A stretch of 64,000 nt of DNA from Struthio camelus (Eukaryota > Chordata > Aves > Struthioniformes > Struthionidae), in assembly GCF_040807025.1 (NCBI RefSeq), contig NC_090946.1:80660641-80724640 (forward strand). Reading direction: 5' to 3'. Positions 24,609 through 37,118 of the stretch are shown in pieces. Each line of letters starts with the position of its first letter. Position 1 is the first letter of the stretch. The position numbers and the translations under genes were made by a program. The notes under the pieces were generated by a model, which did not search any database, had not been told where the DNA came from, and worked only from the letters and a program-made list of their open reading frames with translations.

Positions 24609-27600
24609 GTAAGAGGCCAACGCTGGAGGGAGCTGGGCACGACCGGCTTCTGCAAAGCCAGCCAGAAAAACCAGGCACGGGCCAGGCCCGAGGAAGAGAA
24701 ACCCCCGTGGGGCTCGACGGGACTCAGGAGAGAGCAAGGGGATAGGGGAAGGACTAACGGGTGCGCGCGGCCGACTAGTTCGGAGCAGCGGCAGGTTTGG
24801 CGCGGTCAGCCAACGCGGGGCTAACGATGCCAGGAGCGGGGCGCCGGGAAGGACTATCGTGGGTCTGCACCTCTGCTGCGAGGGTCGCTCCGGGACCAAG
24901 CGGTGTCTGGAAGCAGCCCCATGCCGGAGCCTGCGTGCAGGTGGGGACGGGCAGCCCCGGCGCTCCTCCTGCAGCCGCGGGGCTCTCGGCGAGGCCGCGA
25001 GCTGCTCCGCTTTCCAGGGGAGGTAAGTAACAAGGCTCTGCCCCCATGCTGTTCTTTAGGGGCGAGATTATTCTCTGTGGTCCGTATAGACAGATAACAA
25101 AATGCTCCTACGTTCAGCTGAACCTGGCGATTTGAGCTGTGGATGTAGCTTCTTCTACGGTGTTTTCAACAGCGAGGGTTACGTTTTCAGAGTGGGCAAG
25201 GCCACGTATGACAGCTGTCATTTGGCACACGCCAGCTTAGACGCGGTCAGGTTTTTTCCTTCCCACAGGAACGGTTGCCAGTAACGTATCTCACCTGCAA
25301 CGCTAGTCCTGCTCCGACCAGGAGGCGCACGCCAGGTGTAGGCACAGGGCTGAGCTGACTCAAGGCATCACAGCGAGCGGAGGAAAGAAAACCTGACGTT
25401 TGCTGCCCTGAAGACAAAAGTGTCGTTTTTATTCTCATCCACAGGGCAGAAAATCTAGACAGCTGCAGCGCAGCGGTGAGCCCTGGGGCAGGACAGCCCC
25501 TCGGTTCCCACCTGCCTTTGCTAGCGCAGAGCAGAGCCTTTCATCGCCCCGGCCCGCTCCGGAGTTCACAGCTTTCCTCTCCTGATGGCCCTGCGGGAGC
25601 CGGGAGCTTGCGAAGCCCTGGCCTCGGCAGCAGCAAACACAAAGCAGCCCGGCTCCCTCCAGGAACGCTGCTCCTGCCCTGCAGGGCTGGGAGTCCAGGC
25701 AGCAGGATCGGTGCCTTCGCCTGGAACAGCTCTGCTGCCCCCAGCCGTCTGCTGCCTTCGGAAACTCCCTCCTCTGCTGGCCCTGGCTCGGGCTTTCTGG
25801 CCGAGCAGTTCTGCAGCGTGAAAAGGAACAAGGAGCACGCAAAAGCTGGTCAAGTGCAAACGTCAATGGCTTTTCGAGACACGTTTGCGTATCAACTGCT
25901 GCGGAAACCCAGCTTGCTCTGGGGCCAGCCAGCACCCACGCTGCAGTGCAGGGGACAAGTGGCTAAGGGTACTGTGGCTGATCTGCTTATGGAAGAACAG
26001 GTCACCCTCCGTGAAGCTACAACACCTGCTGAAGATGCAACCCAAAGCCTATTTACATAAAAAACTCGCATACATGTCAACTCTTCAATCAAGACTTCAC
26101 TGTTCTTCACAAGAAAGAAAACAGAAGCAGCCGGAGCTGCTTCATACCATCTTTGATAAATACAGAGGAGAAAGAAGACTTTATTCTCTGCACTGCTCTC
26201 CAGCATTTGCTCCTAGTACTGGAAGTTTTGCGGATGATCCCAGTCACCATAACAGGAATCCATCCAAAGCACAAAGTATAAGAGCTGGACCTTTTCCTTC
26301 TCTGTTGCTATCTCTAGCCAAGACCTGTGTTGCTGCAAGGTTACTTCCTGCTGTTTCCTCTAGGTCCTGTTAATCATTAATTTCCTAACATTCCTCCATT
26401 CAGAAAGTTCTCACTCATCTGTAACCTGTATTTTCCATTTCTCAATTCCATGCCACCTGGTTACACTCCAGGCAGCTGTAGTGTTACGTGACATGGCTTG
26501 GCCCCTTCTCACAGGGATGTATTATCCTCATAGTCATCGTTCCCTTTAGAACACCTGAAAACATTATTATTGGTCCATTTAATACCTTCACCAGGCTCTT
26601 TTAAGCTATTTAATTACTTCAGGTCTCTCTGTAGAAGTAACATTTCCTCCAAGAGTAACAGAGATCCAAGCAATCTTTATGCAGCATTCCCAAGTTGCTA
26701 CCGCATGGTCAGTTGGCTCCTTTCGCTCGCTTGCCTTTTGGCAGCATGACTTCTTCCGAAACCCTCCAGCATTAAGTTAGATCAGCCCATTGCGAGACTT
26801 GCTCCAAAGCCATTAAAAAAAATACCCAAAGCAGAGCAGATCTCTGCATGGAGCATTTCAGCTTCTCAGAGCAGTGTGAGGAGCGTTAGCTCCTGGCCAA
26901 TTAGCTAATTGTGAAAGACAAAAAGCGAACAGTCCTTGAGCTCAGCACACACAACGTTGTATGCACATGCCCAGACCTTGCCTTTATCAAGAGGAGAAAC
27001 ATCACCTGCAAATTTCCCAGAGAGCTCTGTCAGAAGCAGCCAGATGCTGCCACTAACTGCACCAGAAGTTGAAAATACTGTATTAGGCTACAGCCAGGTT
27101 CCTGATTTCCTGGGTGTGCAGAAAACACATAAAGTGTTTTCAAAAGCAACCATGGGATATCAGGATAACACATATTTTTTATGAAACCTAGTCAAGGGAC
27201 TTCAGTCAGCGTTTCCTGAAAAAGAGACCTCTCTACTATGTCTCTGTTGAGCCCTGCCGGCAGCCTCCTCCAGCCCAAGAAGGTCTCACTACACCACCAC
27301 ATGTGCGTTTTGGGCAGTTTTAGTCATCGGTACAGAACTTCAGCGAAGCATCAAGACAAACAATTCTTCCCACAGGGGCTGACAGCTCCCAGCAGGGTTT
27401 GCTCTTTCTGTCTCTCACTCCTAAGAAAACATACAGAAACCGCCAACAAAAACTCAGATCCTACTCAGCCAAGCCTCTGGCTGGCTTTAATGATCACTCA
27501 CCCTTCATGGCAGGCTGACAACTAGCTGTAGCCTCAACAGATCTTAAAAGGGCCCTGAAAACCGATCCATCAAACCATTCCGTCACTTTGGAAACCTGTG

Positions 27601-28925
27601 ACAATGTCTACCACATATATCAAACTGATTATCAATTACTGTGTTCAAAAATAATATTGTAGCAGAGACTACACATAAATTATTCTTCCTGAGCAAAAGA
27701 TATTTTGAAAACGTTTTTATTTGTTTTAACACAGGATTTTGCTTATCAGCTCTTGTGTTTTATCACCACTCGCAACAGATCTTTCAGCAACTCAAAGCCT
27801 TTGGGAAACCTGGCCACAGACTAAAGCTCCAGACCAAAGTAGGACATAGCAGATACAATTTTTATTAAAGGACATAGACAGAGCACACACCAAAGCCTGC
27901 TTAAAACTGAGTACTTAATCTCAAGGTATTGTTAAAGAAAAAAAAAGGTCCTATTCAAATACAAAGCAAATAGCCCTGTATAAGGCCATGATTTCTGTCT
28001 TTTCCAAGTATTTCAGAAAGGGGTGGAGAGAGAAAGAGGACATGGTAACACACCCTGGGAGAGCCAAGACACTTTTCCAGCCATCTAAGAAATCAACTGT
28101 GCAGTCCAGTAAACATCCAGAAAGATTCAACATGGGAAAACGTGTGACATTTTCCTGGGGGACTCAGGGACTGAAAGGCTTTGCTCAGTCTTCACTGTCA
28201 CTGAATAGCAATGTCACATCTGCTTGAGAACCAAGAGAAAAGGCCAAACAGGGTTTTTGCGTAAGCGCTATCACCTCTGTGTTATTCCTGGGTTACAGCC
28301 AGCCTGCCTCCACAACCGCCACACCTGGGGACCACATTCAGTTTATAGCCTGCCCATGTCCTCCTGTCCAGCATTTCTGGTGGCTCTAGGCTCCCTCCGT
28401 TGATTCAACACAGAAAATACGTGGAATTTAGGCCATCCAGATACAGCGCGCTGCTTCCTTGGGGTTTTGTTCTGTTTTGTTTCTGATAGATGAAACTACA
28501 TTTCCAAGACAAATATACACTGTGGTCTGTCAGTGAACAAGATCTTGGCTAATCTGAAGAGTCAGATGGAAGAGATTTACAGCAACTGTGCTAATAGCAG
28601 GTCTGAGCTTCACTGAAACAGAACAAACCTCGCGCAGCGATGTTAAAGGAGTGAACTGCCTTTCTTTGTCACTGCGGTGCCTATGCTTGTGCTGGGCATG
28701 CAACAGGGAAGGGCCACGCCGGTTAAACTTGCCTATGGCTGAAATTACAGGGATACAGGATGCCATTTACAGAGGTCAAGAAATCTGCATTTTGAACACC
28801 CCTTCTCCTTCAGCACGCGTTCAAAGGGCAGTAGCTAACTGCCAAGGAATTTAAAAGAAGATCCAGAAATGTAATCTTGCTGAGAAACTACCACTCATAC
28901 CAAGGGAAAAAAGGACATTGAGGGT

Positions 28926-28957
28926 CAGCATATGAGCATATGAGCACAGCATATGTG
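28926..28957. repeat. GCATATGA short tandem
   Basis: The unit AGCATATG occurs three times within about 32 bp, two adjacent and one after a 3-nt gap (ACA). It is a minor feature in intergenic DNA. Confidence 0.6.
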
Positions 28958-31900
28958 AAAGACTCTGGAAGGAAAAGCACAGCTAACAAAAAAATTATCT
29001 TTAATGATGACCTCGCTTTACATTAATTATTTTTTTTCATCAAGCATTTCTAAAACTTCTTGATTTAGAAGGCACAATTTAACTTTGAAATGAACCTTTT
29101 AAGAGATACTTGGAAGATTTAACTGCTGTCTTTGCTCTTCTGAGACAAGTATTTTAGAATCTGCTGTCGCTTCAAGGGCATCAGTTTTATACAAGTTGAC
29201 AGGAACAGACCTCCTTGAATTCTGGCTAGTAAAACAGAGCTCAGCTTTCCAGGTTGAGAGAGGAGCCATAAAGCCACCCAAAATTGGCTACAGAATAAAA
29301 AATTAAAAGATAAAAAAATAGGAATATAGATCAAGTACGTAAAGCAAAGATACTAAAAAGCAAACCCAGGTCCAGCAAATACCTTCTAGAGGAACACTGA
29401 TTACCACAGAAATTGTGCCAGAGCCAGTGGATGCTCCCACCAGGTTTCTCAGTCAGATTCGCAGAAGCCAGCACATCAGTCTTCTCCCAAACCAAGGTCG
29501 TGAAACTTTCTGGAGCCACAGAGCAGCATGGCTAGACTACAGTTAAACTTGTACTGTCCTCTCACATGCTGGAGGAATCAAAAGAGGGAAGGAAAGTTCT
29601 GCACCGTGACGAAAAATGTATCATGACTGCTTCTCTCTAGGCACAGGGGACAGCTAATTTGTGTCAGTCTCTCTCTGTTTAACAGGTCAGCTCGTGAGCC
29701 ACCACTTTGCAGCTCTGGGAACCTATAGCGTCAAAGCAAAATAACAGCCACTGATCAGAGATCCTAATAAGGATGCTAGGATACCCTATTCCTACCTGCA
29801 TACGTAGCAGAGGAAGACAATGAAGAGCAGAGAGCAGTAGAACAAGACAGGGCGGAGCTGTGCTATGGCAGCTCCACCAATTCAAACCAGTTTGGTGGTA
29901 TTATGCACACAATCAACATTGCTGTGATATGCTTCAGAGGGGTAAGACAGAAAGCGTATTTTGGAAGATCCGCTCAAGACGTTCAAGGAGAAAAAGAACA
30001 CGGTGCTTGTCTTCTAGTGCGTGTAAGCTGACAACATGAGCAGAAAGCTCCGCATGAGGACAGTGTCCCAGGGTAAGCTACAGGACACTTGTTCACAAGG
30101 TCATTTAGCCAGAATGAAACTCCAGTACAAGGCTGTACTTCTTCTGTCATAACTCATATAGGTATAAACCAATAAAGCAGGAGGTGGGCAGAGCTTCTTT
30201 CTAAGCACATCATACTGGTCTGCAGCCTACACAGGCTTGACAGACTCAGTGACTCTGAGCTGTCATGGTAGAGCAGTGAATCCAGTGAAGGACTCAAGCA
30301 CATATACTCCATCTGTAGTGCTGAAAAACACGTTTGGCTTCCAGCTACACCACCAGGCATTCTTACGACACCCATCACACTCCAGCATGGACCAGCACTC
30401 CCTGGGTCTTGAGCAGGCACGCACTTTGAGAAGGCAGAACTAGAAGCCCAGATGCTTCCCACGGCTTCCACCACAGGAGAGAGAAATAAGTGTCAGGGCA
30501 GCTAACAGAGCCCAGGGAGCTACTCTTGTGTAGGTACTTAAAGGCAGGTGTGGCACGGCTATGTGATGAAATGAGGTCTCAAAGGAAAAAGAGGAATCAG
30601 TTCCTACTGATGGAACCATGGACCACTGATCTACCTTGCTCTTAGCCCATGCAGGATCCCGACACCAAACATTCCTCTAGTTACTGCCCAGCAATGTGAT
30701 CCTACAGGTATCCTCATGGAACCTGCATGTAGTAGCTGCTTCCCTCTAAAGCAGACAGAAAAAGATGCCTTCCTTTTGAAGGCAATGGGCCAGCTGATGA
30801 GGCGTTCAGGAAAAGGGAAGCCATCACTGTGGTTCCCAGCTCTTAGAAGGGAGTTCAGATCCACGCTGACAATAAAAGGTCTTACTGCCAGGCTAGAGGT
30901 TGTGACAATTATGGACACCTTCTCTCCTGCCACAGCTATGTCACAGCACGAAGAATTTAACTATCAGTAGAGCAGAACCAGGAAGCAAATCACAGTATGC
31001 AGGTTATAGCACACTGTTCCAGGCAAGCGCTAAGACCTCACAGCAAGGCTAGATTTTGTATGCAAGAAATTAAGGTCATATACAAGAAGTGCTAGGAGCA
31101 GGAACGCATGTACACTCAGCTACTTCACCAGACAAAGGAAACATTTATTCCTTTCACAGATTAAAGATGCCTATTAAAACATCAAAGATGCATACCTAGA
31201 AGTAAGCTTTCTGTATCTGCCTTGCAACTAAAAAAGGCTATAACCTATGCTAAATAGAAATGAACCTTTTATCTGAAAAGTTGAAAAGTTTTAAGGAGCT
31301 AAATCTAGAAAATTGAGGAAAGAGGGCAGGCTGAGGCAAAAACCTTCTCTTCTGGAACGTTACTGAAACTGTACTAAAGCCCACAGCAAGACAAGGAGTC
31401 CAGAGAGTTAAAGAAAAGTTGATCCAACAGTGGACTCTAGGGTGCTAGCCAGACTAGTGGCCAGAAATAAGATACAAGGAGGAAAGAACCAAAGATGATC
31501 CTGTTCAGGTCAAACCAAAAAGTTCAGTTGATGCAAACAAGGAGACCAGACAGCTTCAGGAGACAGATCCTCTCTTCTTTAAGTAAAGAAGTCTTAAAAG
31601 TAATATTGACATTGCATTTTGATGTTTCTAAATGCTGAAATAGTGTTGTGGCATATTGGAATTCCTCCTCCCCAGTCAATCTTGCCACAGCTGAAACTGT
31701 TTAAGTTTCAAAATTAAACCCAAGGGTGACTAGCAATCTGGCAAACATTGACTGCTAGTTAAACAGACAGTTGCATTTTTGTGTTTTATGAGGTTGGTCT
31801 CGACTATTTAAAATACATAAATATATTTCAGTTTGACTTTTGGCTGTTTTTCCTTTGGATCAGCTATTACTTTCTGTTAGACATAATACATTGAGTGGAA

Positions 31901-33949
31901 GAGTACGGAATTTAAGTTTGTATGAATATCCCCTTAATTCCCCAGGCAAAAGGGATTCCTTGCTCCTGTTGTGGAGGAACTACAGGAATACTACTCCATT
32001 TTGTCTGAAGACGCCACTCACCCACACCAGTAAAGAGTGGACACGCAGAGCTGCAGGCGAGCATTGAGAGTATGGTAAGAGAAGAGATGGAGGAAAGAGC
32101 AAGGGAACAGGTAAGACAGACTCGCTGATGACAACAGCTGATAGGCAGCCAGCAGTTTTGGACTGGATCGACTATTACTCAATAACGCTATGAGTGCACC
32201 TTGTCTGCATTTGCATCTTCCTCGACAAGCCTCTTTCATTTAAGAATTCACACAATTCTGAATGCAGCTTCCCACTGTAAGATAGACTCACCAATGCTGG
32301 CCCCTTTGGCTGTTAAGATCTGATATACGCTGTGCAGGTGGAAGAGGGGAGGGGGTCTGTCTGCAGTGGAAATATAATTTGCATGCATTCTGGGCAACTA
32401 CCAAAAAAACATATTAAAAACAAAGGACTGAATTTTAAACATGTGTCAACTCCAGCCTACATTCTTTTGCAGCACAAGAACTCATTTATTACCATCACTA
32501 TCTAAGCCTGGTATGCATGAAAGCTCCTTCCCAAACCGCACAAACCATCTAACCGAAATGATAACTGGTCAGCTCACCCTACCATGAAATACCCAAGCCA
32601 GTCTAGATTAAGAACCACAAGTACCTCCGTGCAGCTTTAGTTTGAATTGTTATTCAAATCTGTCTTTTCAAAGACACTTATCACAACAAGTTCATTAGCG
32701 TCACAACATTTTTTTCCATGGAAACAGTTACAGTTTTACTTCATTGTCAGGCAGAAAGATACTGCTTGTATCTTGTAAAAAGAAAGACATTGAGAACACA
32801 GGAATCCAAAGCTGGTGGTTATTTTTTACTCGAAGAATCTTTGACAAATATTTAAAAAAAAAAAAAGAGTATTATTACAGTTAATTCATTCCTTCTGGAA
32901 TTAAATTGGACATGCTTGTTCAAGATGATGATATGAAAAGGGCAGTATGACTTTTACAAAACTGATATTCAAGCATTATCAACACACACAAAGGACAGGC
33001 TCTTATGCGCTTTTGTTACATTGCAACCTTAGATCAACCTCAGTAAACATCTTTGGAACACAGATGAAATAAGCAACTTAGATATTCACAGGACAAAACC
33101 ATAACATTATTAAAAATATGAACAGTAAGATTTAAACATATCAGCAAATGCAGGTTCCCTACAGATAATCAGAACAGTACTTGCATAAGTTACTATAATC
33201 ACAAGCATAGGTCTGCAACACAAAGGCTGGATTCCAGCAACTCGAACACTTATGACTAAGAGGCAGTTTTTGAATTTGTTTGACTACTTGCCTAAGGCAG
33301 GGAGGCAGTAAGAAAAGGCAGAAGTGCAGGAGGCAGAGGCAAGGTAGATTAGTGCTAGAATTTCTTGTTAAACCAGGAAGCTAACAGGAAAGCAGCAAGG
33401 AAAAAGGTTGTGTTTGTTCTTTTAAACCTAAAAGAAATGTTAGCCAAAAGTTATCAGTATATACTTTCTGTATTGCACGATCAGTTTTAAAGTAACTAAA
33501 AAATTAGAAAATCCTAAAAAAACTCTGCACTTGTAAAAGCTACATTTAAATATATTTAGTTCGGATACAGTTCAGATTTAAAAAAAAAATTCAACACTTT
33601 CCCTATCAACAGCACACAGCACTTCTGTGTCCCTTGTCTCCTCAAACCCTCTCCAAACTAAGGAAATATACCATCTATCAAGGACAACGCTACTACTTCT
33701 CCTTAATAAATCATGGAGTTATTGCTTTACTTTACTAGTGGCAAAGGCTAAGATCTACACTTTTAGAGAATTTAAGGCAAACCCACAAGACTAACACCTC
33801 AAGGGCATTTATGGTACACGTCGGTTTTCATTCACACACCAGGAGAAGTTCTGATATTAAAAAAAAAAGATAGGAACGCTTAAATTTTAACCAAAAGGAT
33901 TATTTCAAGCATTGCAGTTATATCTTCTAAACACATAACCCAGTAGTTG

Positions 33950-33965
33950 TTTTTTTTTTTTTTTT
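33950..33965. repeat. T16 homopolymer
   Basis: Sixteen T on the plus strand, followed within 40 bp by a G-rich stretch (GGGGGGTGGGGGGCAG near 34003). No element body is recognised beside it. Confidence 0.75.
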
Positions 33966-34644
33966 GGCCTGGGATAAGTCATTCCAGAGCACCAAAGTTC
34001 AGGGGGGTGGGGGGCAGCGAAGGAAGCAGTTCAAGGACATCTTATAACAACTCATTCTTACTCATCTAAAAACCTTTTGAAAGGTTTGCTCAGATATTTG
34101 GAAAGCTGAATCACTTTTTTCCATTCGTAATACGCAGGCTGAATTATGATCTACCTGATATACATAACATGCAATTTACAAAGAAACATTAAAGAAAGGA
34201 CTTCCACAAAAAAAGTTAAGTATCCTTAATAGCTTTAGATAAACTGATTCACTTAATAAGAACTGTAAATATTGTTTTTTCTTAATAATTTTTTCATATC
34301 CCACAAAGTTCATTACTAGCTCCTTGTCTAACAGTCTGCCTTCATAATAATCCCATCTGGCAGCCATGCTGGAGTGAAAACATCATCAAGGGCACTTCTA
34401 TGCTCACAGTCTCAATGACTCTCCATTGTTTACTATTGACTCAGATTTGTCAACTGCCTGCCAGTCCTACAAGCCCACTGAGATGAAAGCGGAAAAAGAC
34501 CAGCAAGAACAGGCCTGCTAGAAAGCCTAAGCGTCCTCATCATTAAACTAGCCTTTCACTCGCATATGCTTCAGAAACTAACAGAAGGAATACGGAAGTT
34601 TAAGGGATGCAAGACACAGTGGTCCAACGCTTATATGCACTCTT

Positions 34645-36939
34645 TTTATTTCTACATAGAGAAAATAGAAATCAGAGAAAACAGCAGGCTACAGTTTTTT
34701 TAAATAACGATTAAGGTATATTGTTTTAAGATGGTTTTGTGAAAAATGAAAAGATGACATTGTTAAAAAAAAAAAAAAAAAAAAGAATAAGCAGTTATTT
34801 CAAGTTCAAACCAAGTAATGCCTGGTTGGATTTCTAATAAGATTTGGTTAAGCATAAATTATTGATGATGTATTAACAACAAGCAGAGTTCTACTGCCAT
34901 ACAGCAGGAAGAACGGGTAGGATTCACACTCAACAGAAGTGTACCCTACGTGTAAACTAACCCTGTTTGAATCAGTCATTGCGACTTGCTACTTTTCATT
35001 TTTTCAGAGTAGAATTACTTCACCAAGAAGTATAGTTTTCTGTAATCTTCAGAATAGAATAAGAATCTCCTATTCATGTTCTAAAAGAAATCAATGCAAA
35101 TAGTAGGTTTCTGGTCAGAGATTCTGCACTACACAGCGCACTTCCAGTAACTTCCATCTGTGAGGATGGCAAAGACGAGCACTCCAGGTTTTGCTCGCTC
35201 CACCCTAACTCCAGCACAGTGGATGTGAACAGTCAGCAGAAGCACAAGATGCATTTCAGAAGGGAACTTCTTCTCCTCTGAATGAGGGTAATAACGTGAT
35301 TACAGAAATATCCCAGTAACCTAATTACAGAAAAATTTACATTTATTTTAGGTAGTTGTTTATACTGCAGATCACTCCTTCAATTACAGTTAAGTTTTCA
35401 AAAGATGACAGAAATGTCTCAAAGAAACAGTGCTTTACGTTATTTCAAGGGAACCTGATTCTGTCCTGGATCAGGGCAAGTTTATTACTCTGAAGAGGAA
35501 GATCACTTCCCAAAGGAGCTTTGGGGTATTCTTGAGCTTGTGTTTTAGCTCCTTTGGATCTGTTCTCCCTGTCATTTTTCTGTGCTCTAGTAGCAAATGC
35601 TAACTTACTTATTTGTCAGCTATAGCAGACTTGTAGTATTCGAAAGAGCAGAAGAGTTGTGTACCAAACTAATGACATTGATTTGTAAGGGAGCATTCAG
35701 GTCAAAGTGGGGCAGAAGAGCACTCCGACGCGCTTCAAGAGTTTTGTGCTCAAATTTTTCACCATGCGTTAACTTCTGGTTGAAGACAAAATTCACACTG
35801 AGGACTGGGTCAGGAGTGTATGCTACTTCTATTGGCAGGCAGAAAATACAACATTTTACTTTCTTCAGAAGCTCATAGTAACTTGTCTCAAATATATTCA
35901 GACATAAATGCTCAGAAGCTTGTAAACAGACATCAAAAATATCTTTTCCTCAAATACACGAAAGCAGCCAGAAATTGCTTTTTCAATACTAGGAATTTTA
36001 CATGGTTTCCTCTGAACTTTCACATCCTCAGCAAGCAGAATAAGAAGCTTGCTGAACTATGAATGACGTTACATTCTTCCGCTGCTCTTCTGACTTCAAG
36101 TCAAAACATAGCGTCATCGGATCATAGTTTTGCCTCCAAACTGGAAATACAGAGCTCTGATGTTAACTCATACTGCAGAAGTCGGCTTAGAAAGTCAGAG
36201 AGCAGAGGAAAAAGAATGCAGAACAGAACACCACAAGTATTTTGCAAAATGCATCTTCACTCTAATAAAGGGAAACTATTTCTTGCTAATGCTTATTCAA
36301 CATTAGAAAGTTGCTGCTTAGATTTGAAGACAATCAATATATTCCACATTGGTCTCAGCAACTTACAAAATGAAGGGTAGCTTCTAGTAAGAGATCTGGA
36401 TGAAGAAGAGAGGACTTTTTGTAGCACTCATTGTCATAGCAGAAGAACTAGGCTGCTTATAACGGAATTTTTTTTCCCCCACATAAAAAGCCTGGAAAAG
36501 GTCCCATAATTGAAGGAATTTTTCCCCTCAGCATTTCTTCAGAGCACTACTAGACAGATTTCTATTGAGAAACCTTTCTGAATGCTTTAACAGCAAACAG
36601 GTTAGTGCATTTTCCTTCCTAAGGTTCCCTAACGCGGAAGTACACTGGCTTATATTCTGTAAAACAACTATAGAACAAGTCATTCAAAAAGCCAGGCAAA
36701 TTATTTCTTGTCACTTCTCTGCATACAGACAGGAGAAGTTCCAGCCATTTGCAAGAGCATGTTTTAGTTTTGAATACCTGATGCCAAAGATATTTGAAGT
36801 ATATCTTTTTTCTGAATTAGTGAAATGCATCAATACTACCATGACAGGAGTCACTCCTCTCTTCAAGCTGAAGGATCTGATACAGTCAACTCCTTTTGAG
36901 TTAGTGACTCACAAACAGTAATTCTGCATGCAAATAAAA
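34645..36939 (-). other. TMX1: Likely TMX1 3' untranslated region, end not fixed
   Basis: Downstream of the stop on the minus strand the DNA is AT-rich and has no coding exon. Candidate AATAAA poly(A) signals (TTTATT on the plus strand) lie at 35481-35486, 35342-35347 and 34645-34650. I cannot tell which is used. A plus-strand A20 tract at 34765-34784 lies within about 140 bp of the last one. The lower bound given here is only the furthest of these three signals. Confidence 0.45.
34765..34784. repeat. A20 homopolymer
   Basis: Twenty A on the plus strand, reading U20 in the TMX1 direction. It has no adjoining retroposed gene and no recognisable SINE body. It may be a simple homopolymer near the TMX1 3' end. 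Confidence 0.8.
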
Positions 36940-37118
36940 CTAAGATTTATCCATTGTAGCAGTAGGGTTCACTGGGCGCTGTCTTACAGCATTCATTGAA
37001 GAGTTTCTGTTGGACACCTCTTTATCCTCTGTTTCATCATCTGAAAGATCCTCCTCATCTGCTTCTTGCTCTTCATCCAGCTTTTTCAATAGCTGAGCTG
37101 ACTCTGGAGCTAGCTTTT
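36940..37118 (-). CDS. TMX1: TMX1 exon 8, coding part (acidic cytosolic tail and stop)
   Basis: The acceptor is CCTTAAG|A. The exon encodes residues 222-279 (Lys221 is split across the junction): KLAPESAQLLKKLDEEQEAD, then an Asp/Glu-rich run with Ser246 inside an acidic cluster (a possible CK2-type site, inferred), then AVRQRPVNPTATMDKS and TAG at 36942-36940. The tail is more diverged than the lumenal domain, as expected for a disordered region. Confidence 0.94.

Larger units (their letters stand above)
22450..25030. promoter_or_regulatory. CpG-rich island with splice donors on both strands; candidate FRMD6-side promoter
   Basis: This is the densest CpG region outside the TMX1 promoter. 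On the minus strand a consensus donor, GCA|GTAAGTA, ends a possible exon at 22868. On the plus strand GAG|GTAAGTAA ends one at 25022, and CAG|GTAACA gives another at about 23158. No long conserved coding sequence is visible, so any exons would be 5' non-coding. In mammals FRMD6 lies downstream of TMX1 on the same strand, begins with non-coding exons and has antisense transcripts at its 5' end. The minus donor fits FRMD6 exon 1 and the plus donors fit a divergent lncRNA. The gene link is inference from synteny. Confidence 0.4.
25031..34644. other. AT-rich intergenic DNA between the CpG island and TMX1
   Basis: CpG content falls sharply right of 26 kb. No conserved exon, RNA gene or identifiable transposon was seen. 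A few more minus-strand AATAAA motifs (for example 32485-32490 and 31144-31149) would only matter if the TMX1 3' UTR is unusually long. Confidence 0.5.

Noticed and set aside
24472..24678. Minus-strand frame across the exon-like segment, considered as an FRMD6 start
   Set aside because: It does not resemble the FRMD6 N-terminus and has no clear donor in frame. Kept only as a possible conserved element.
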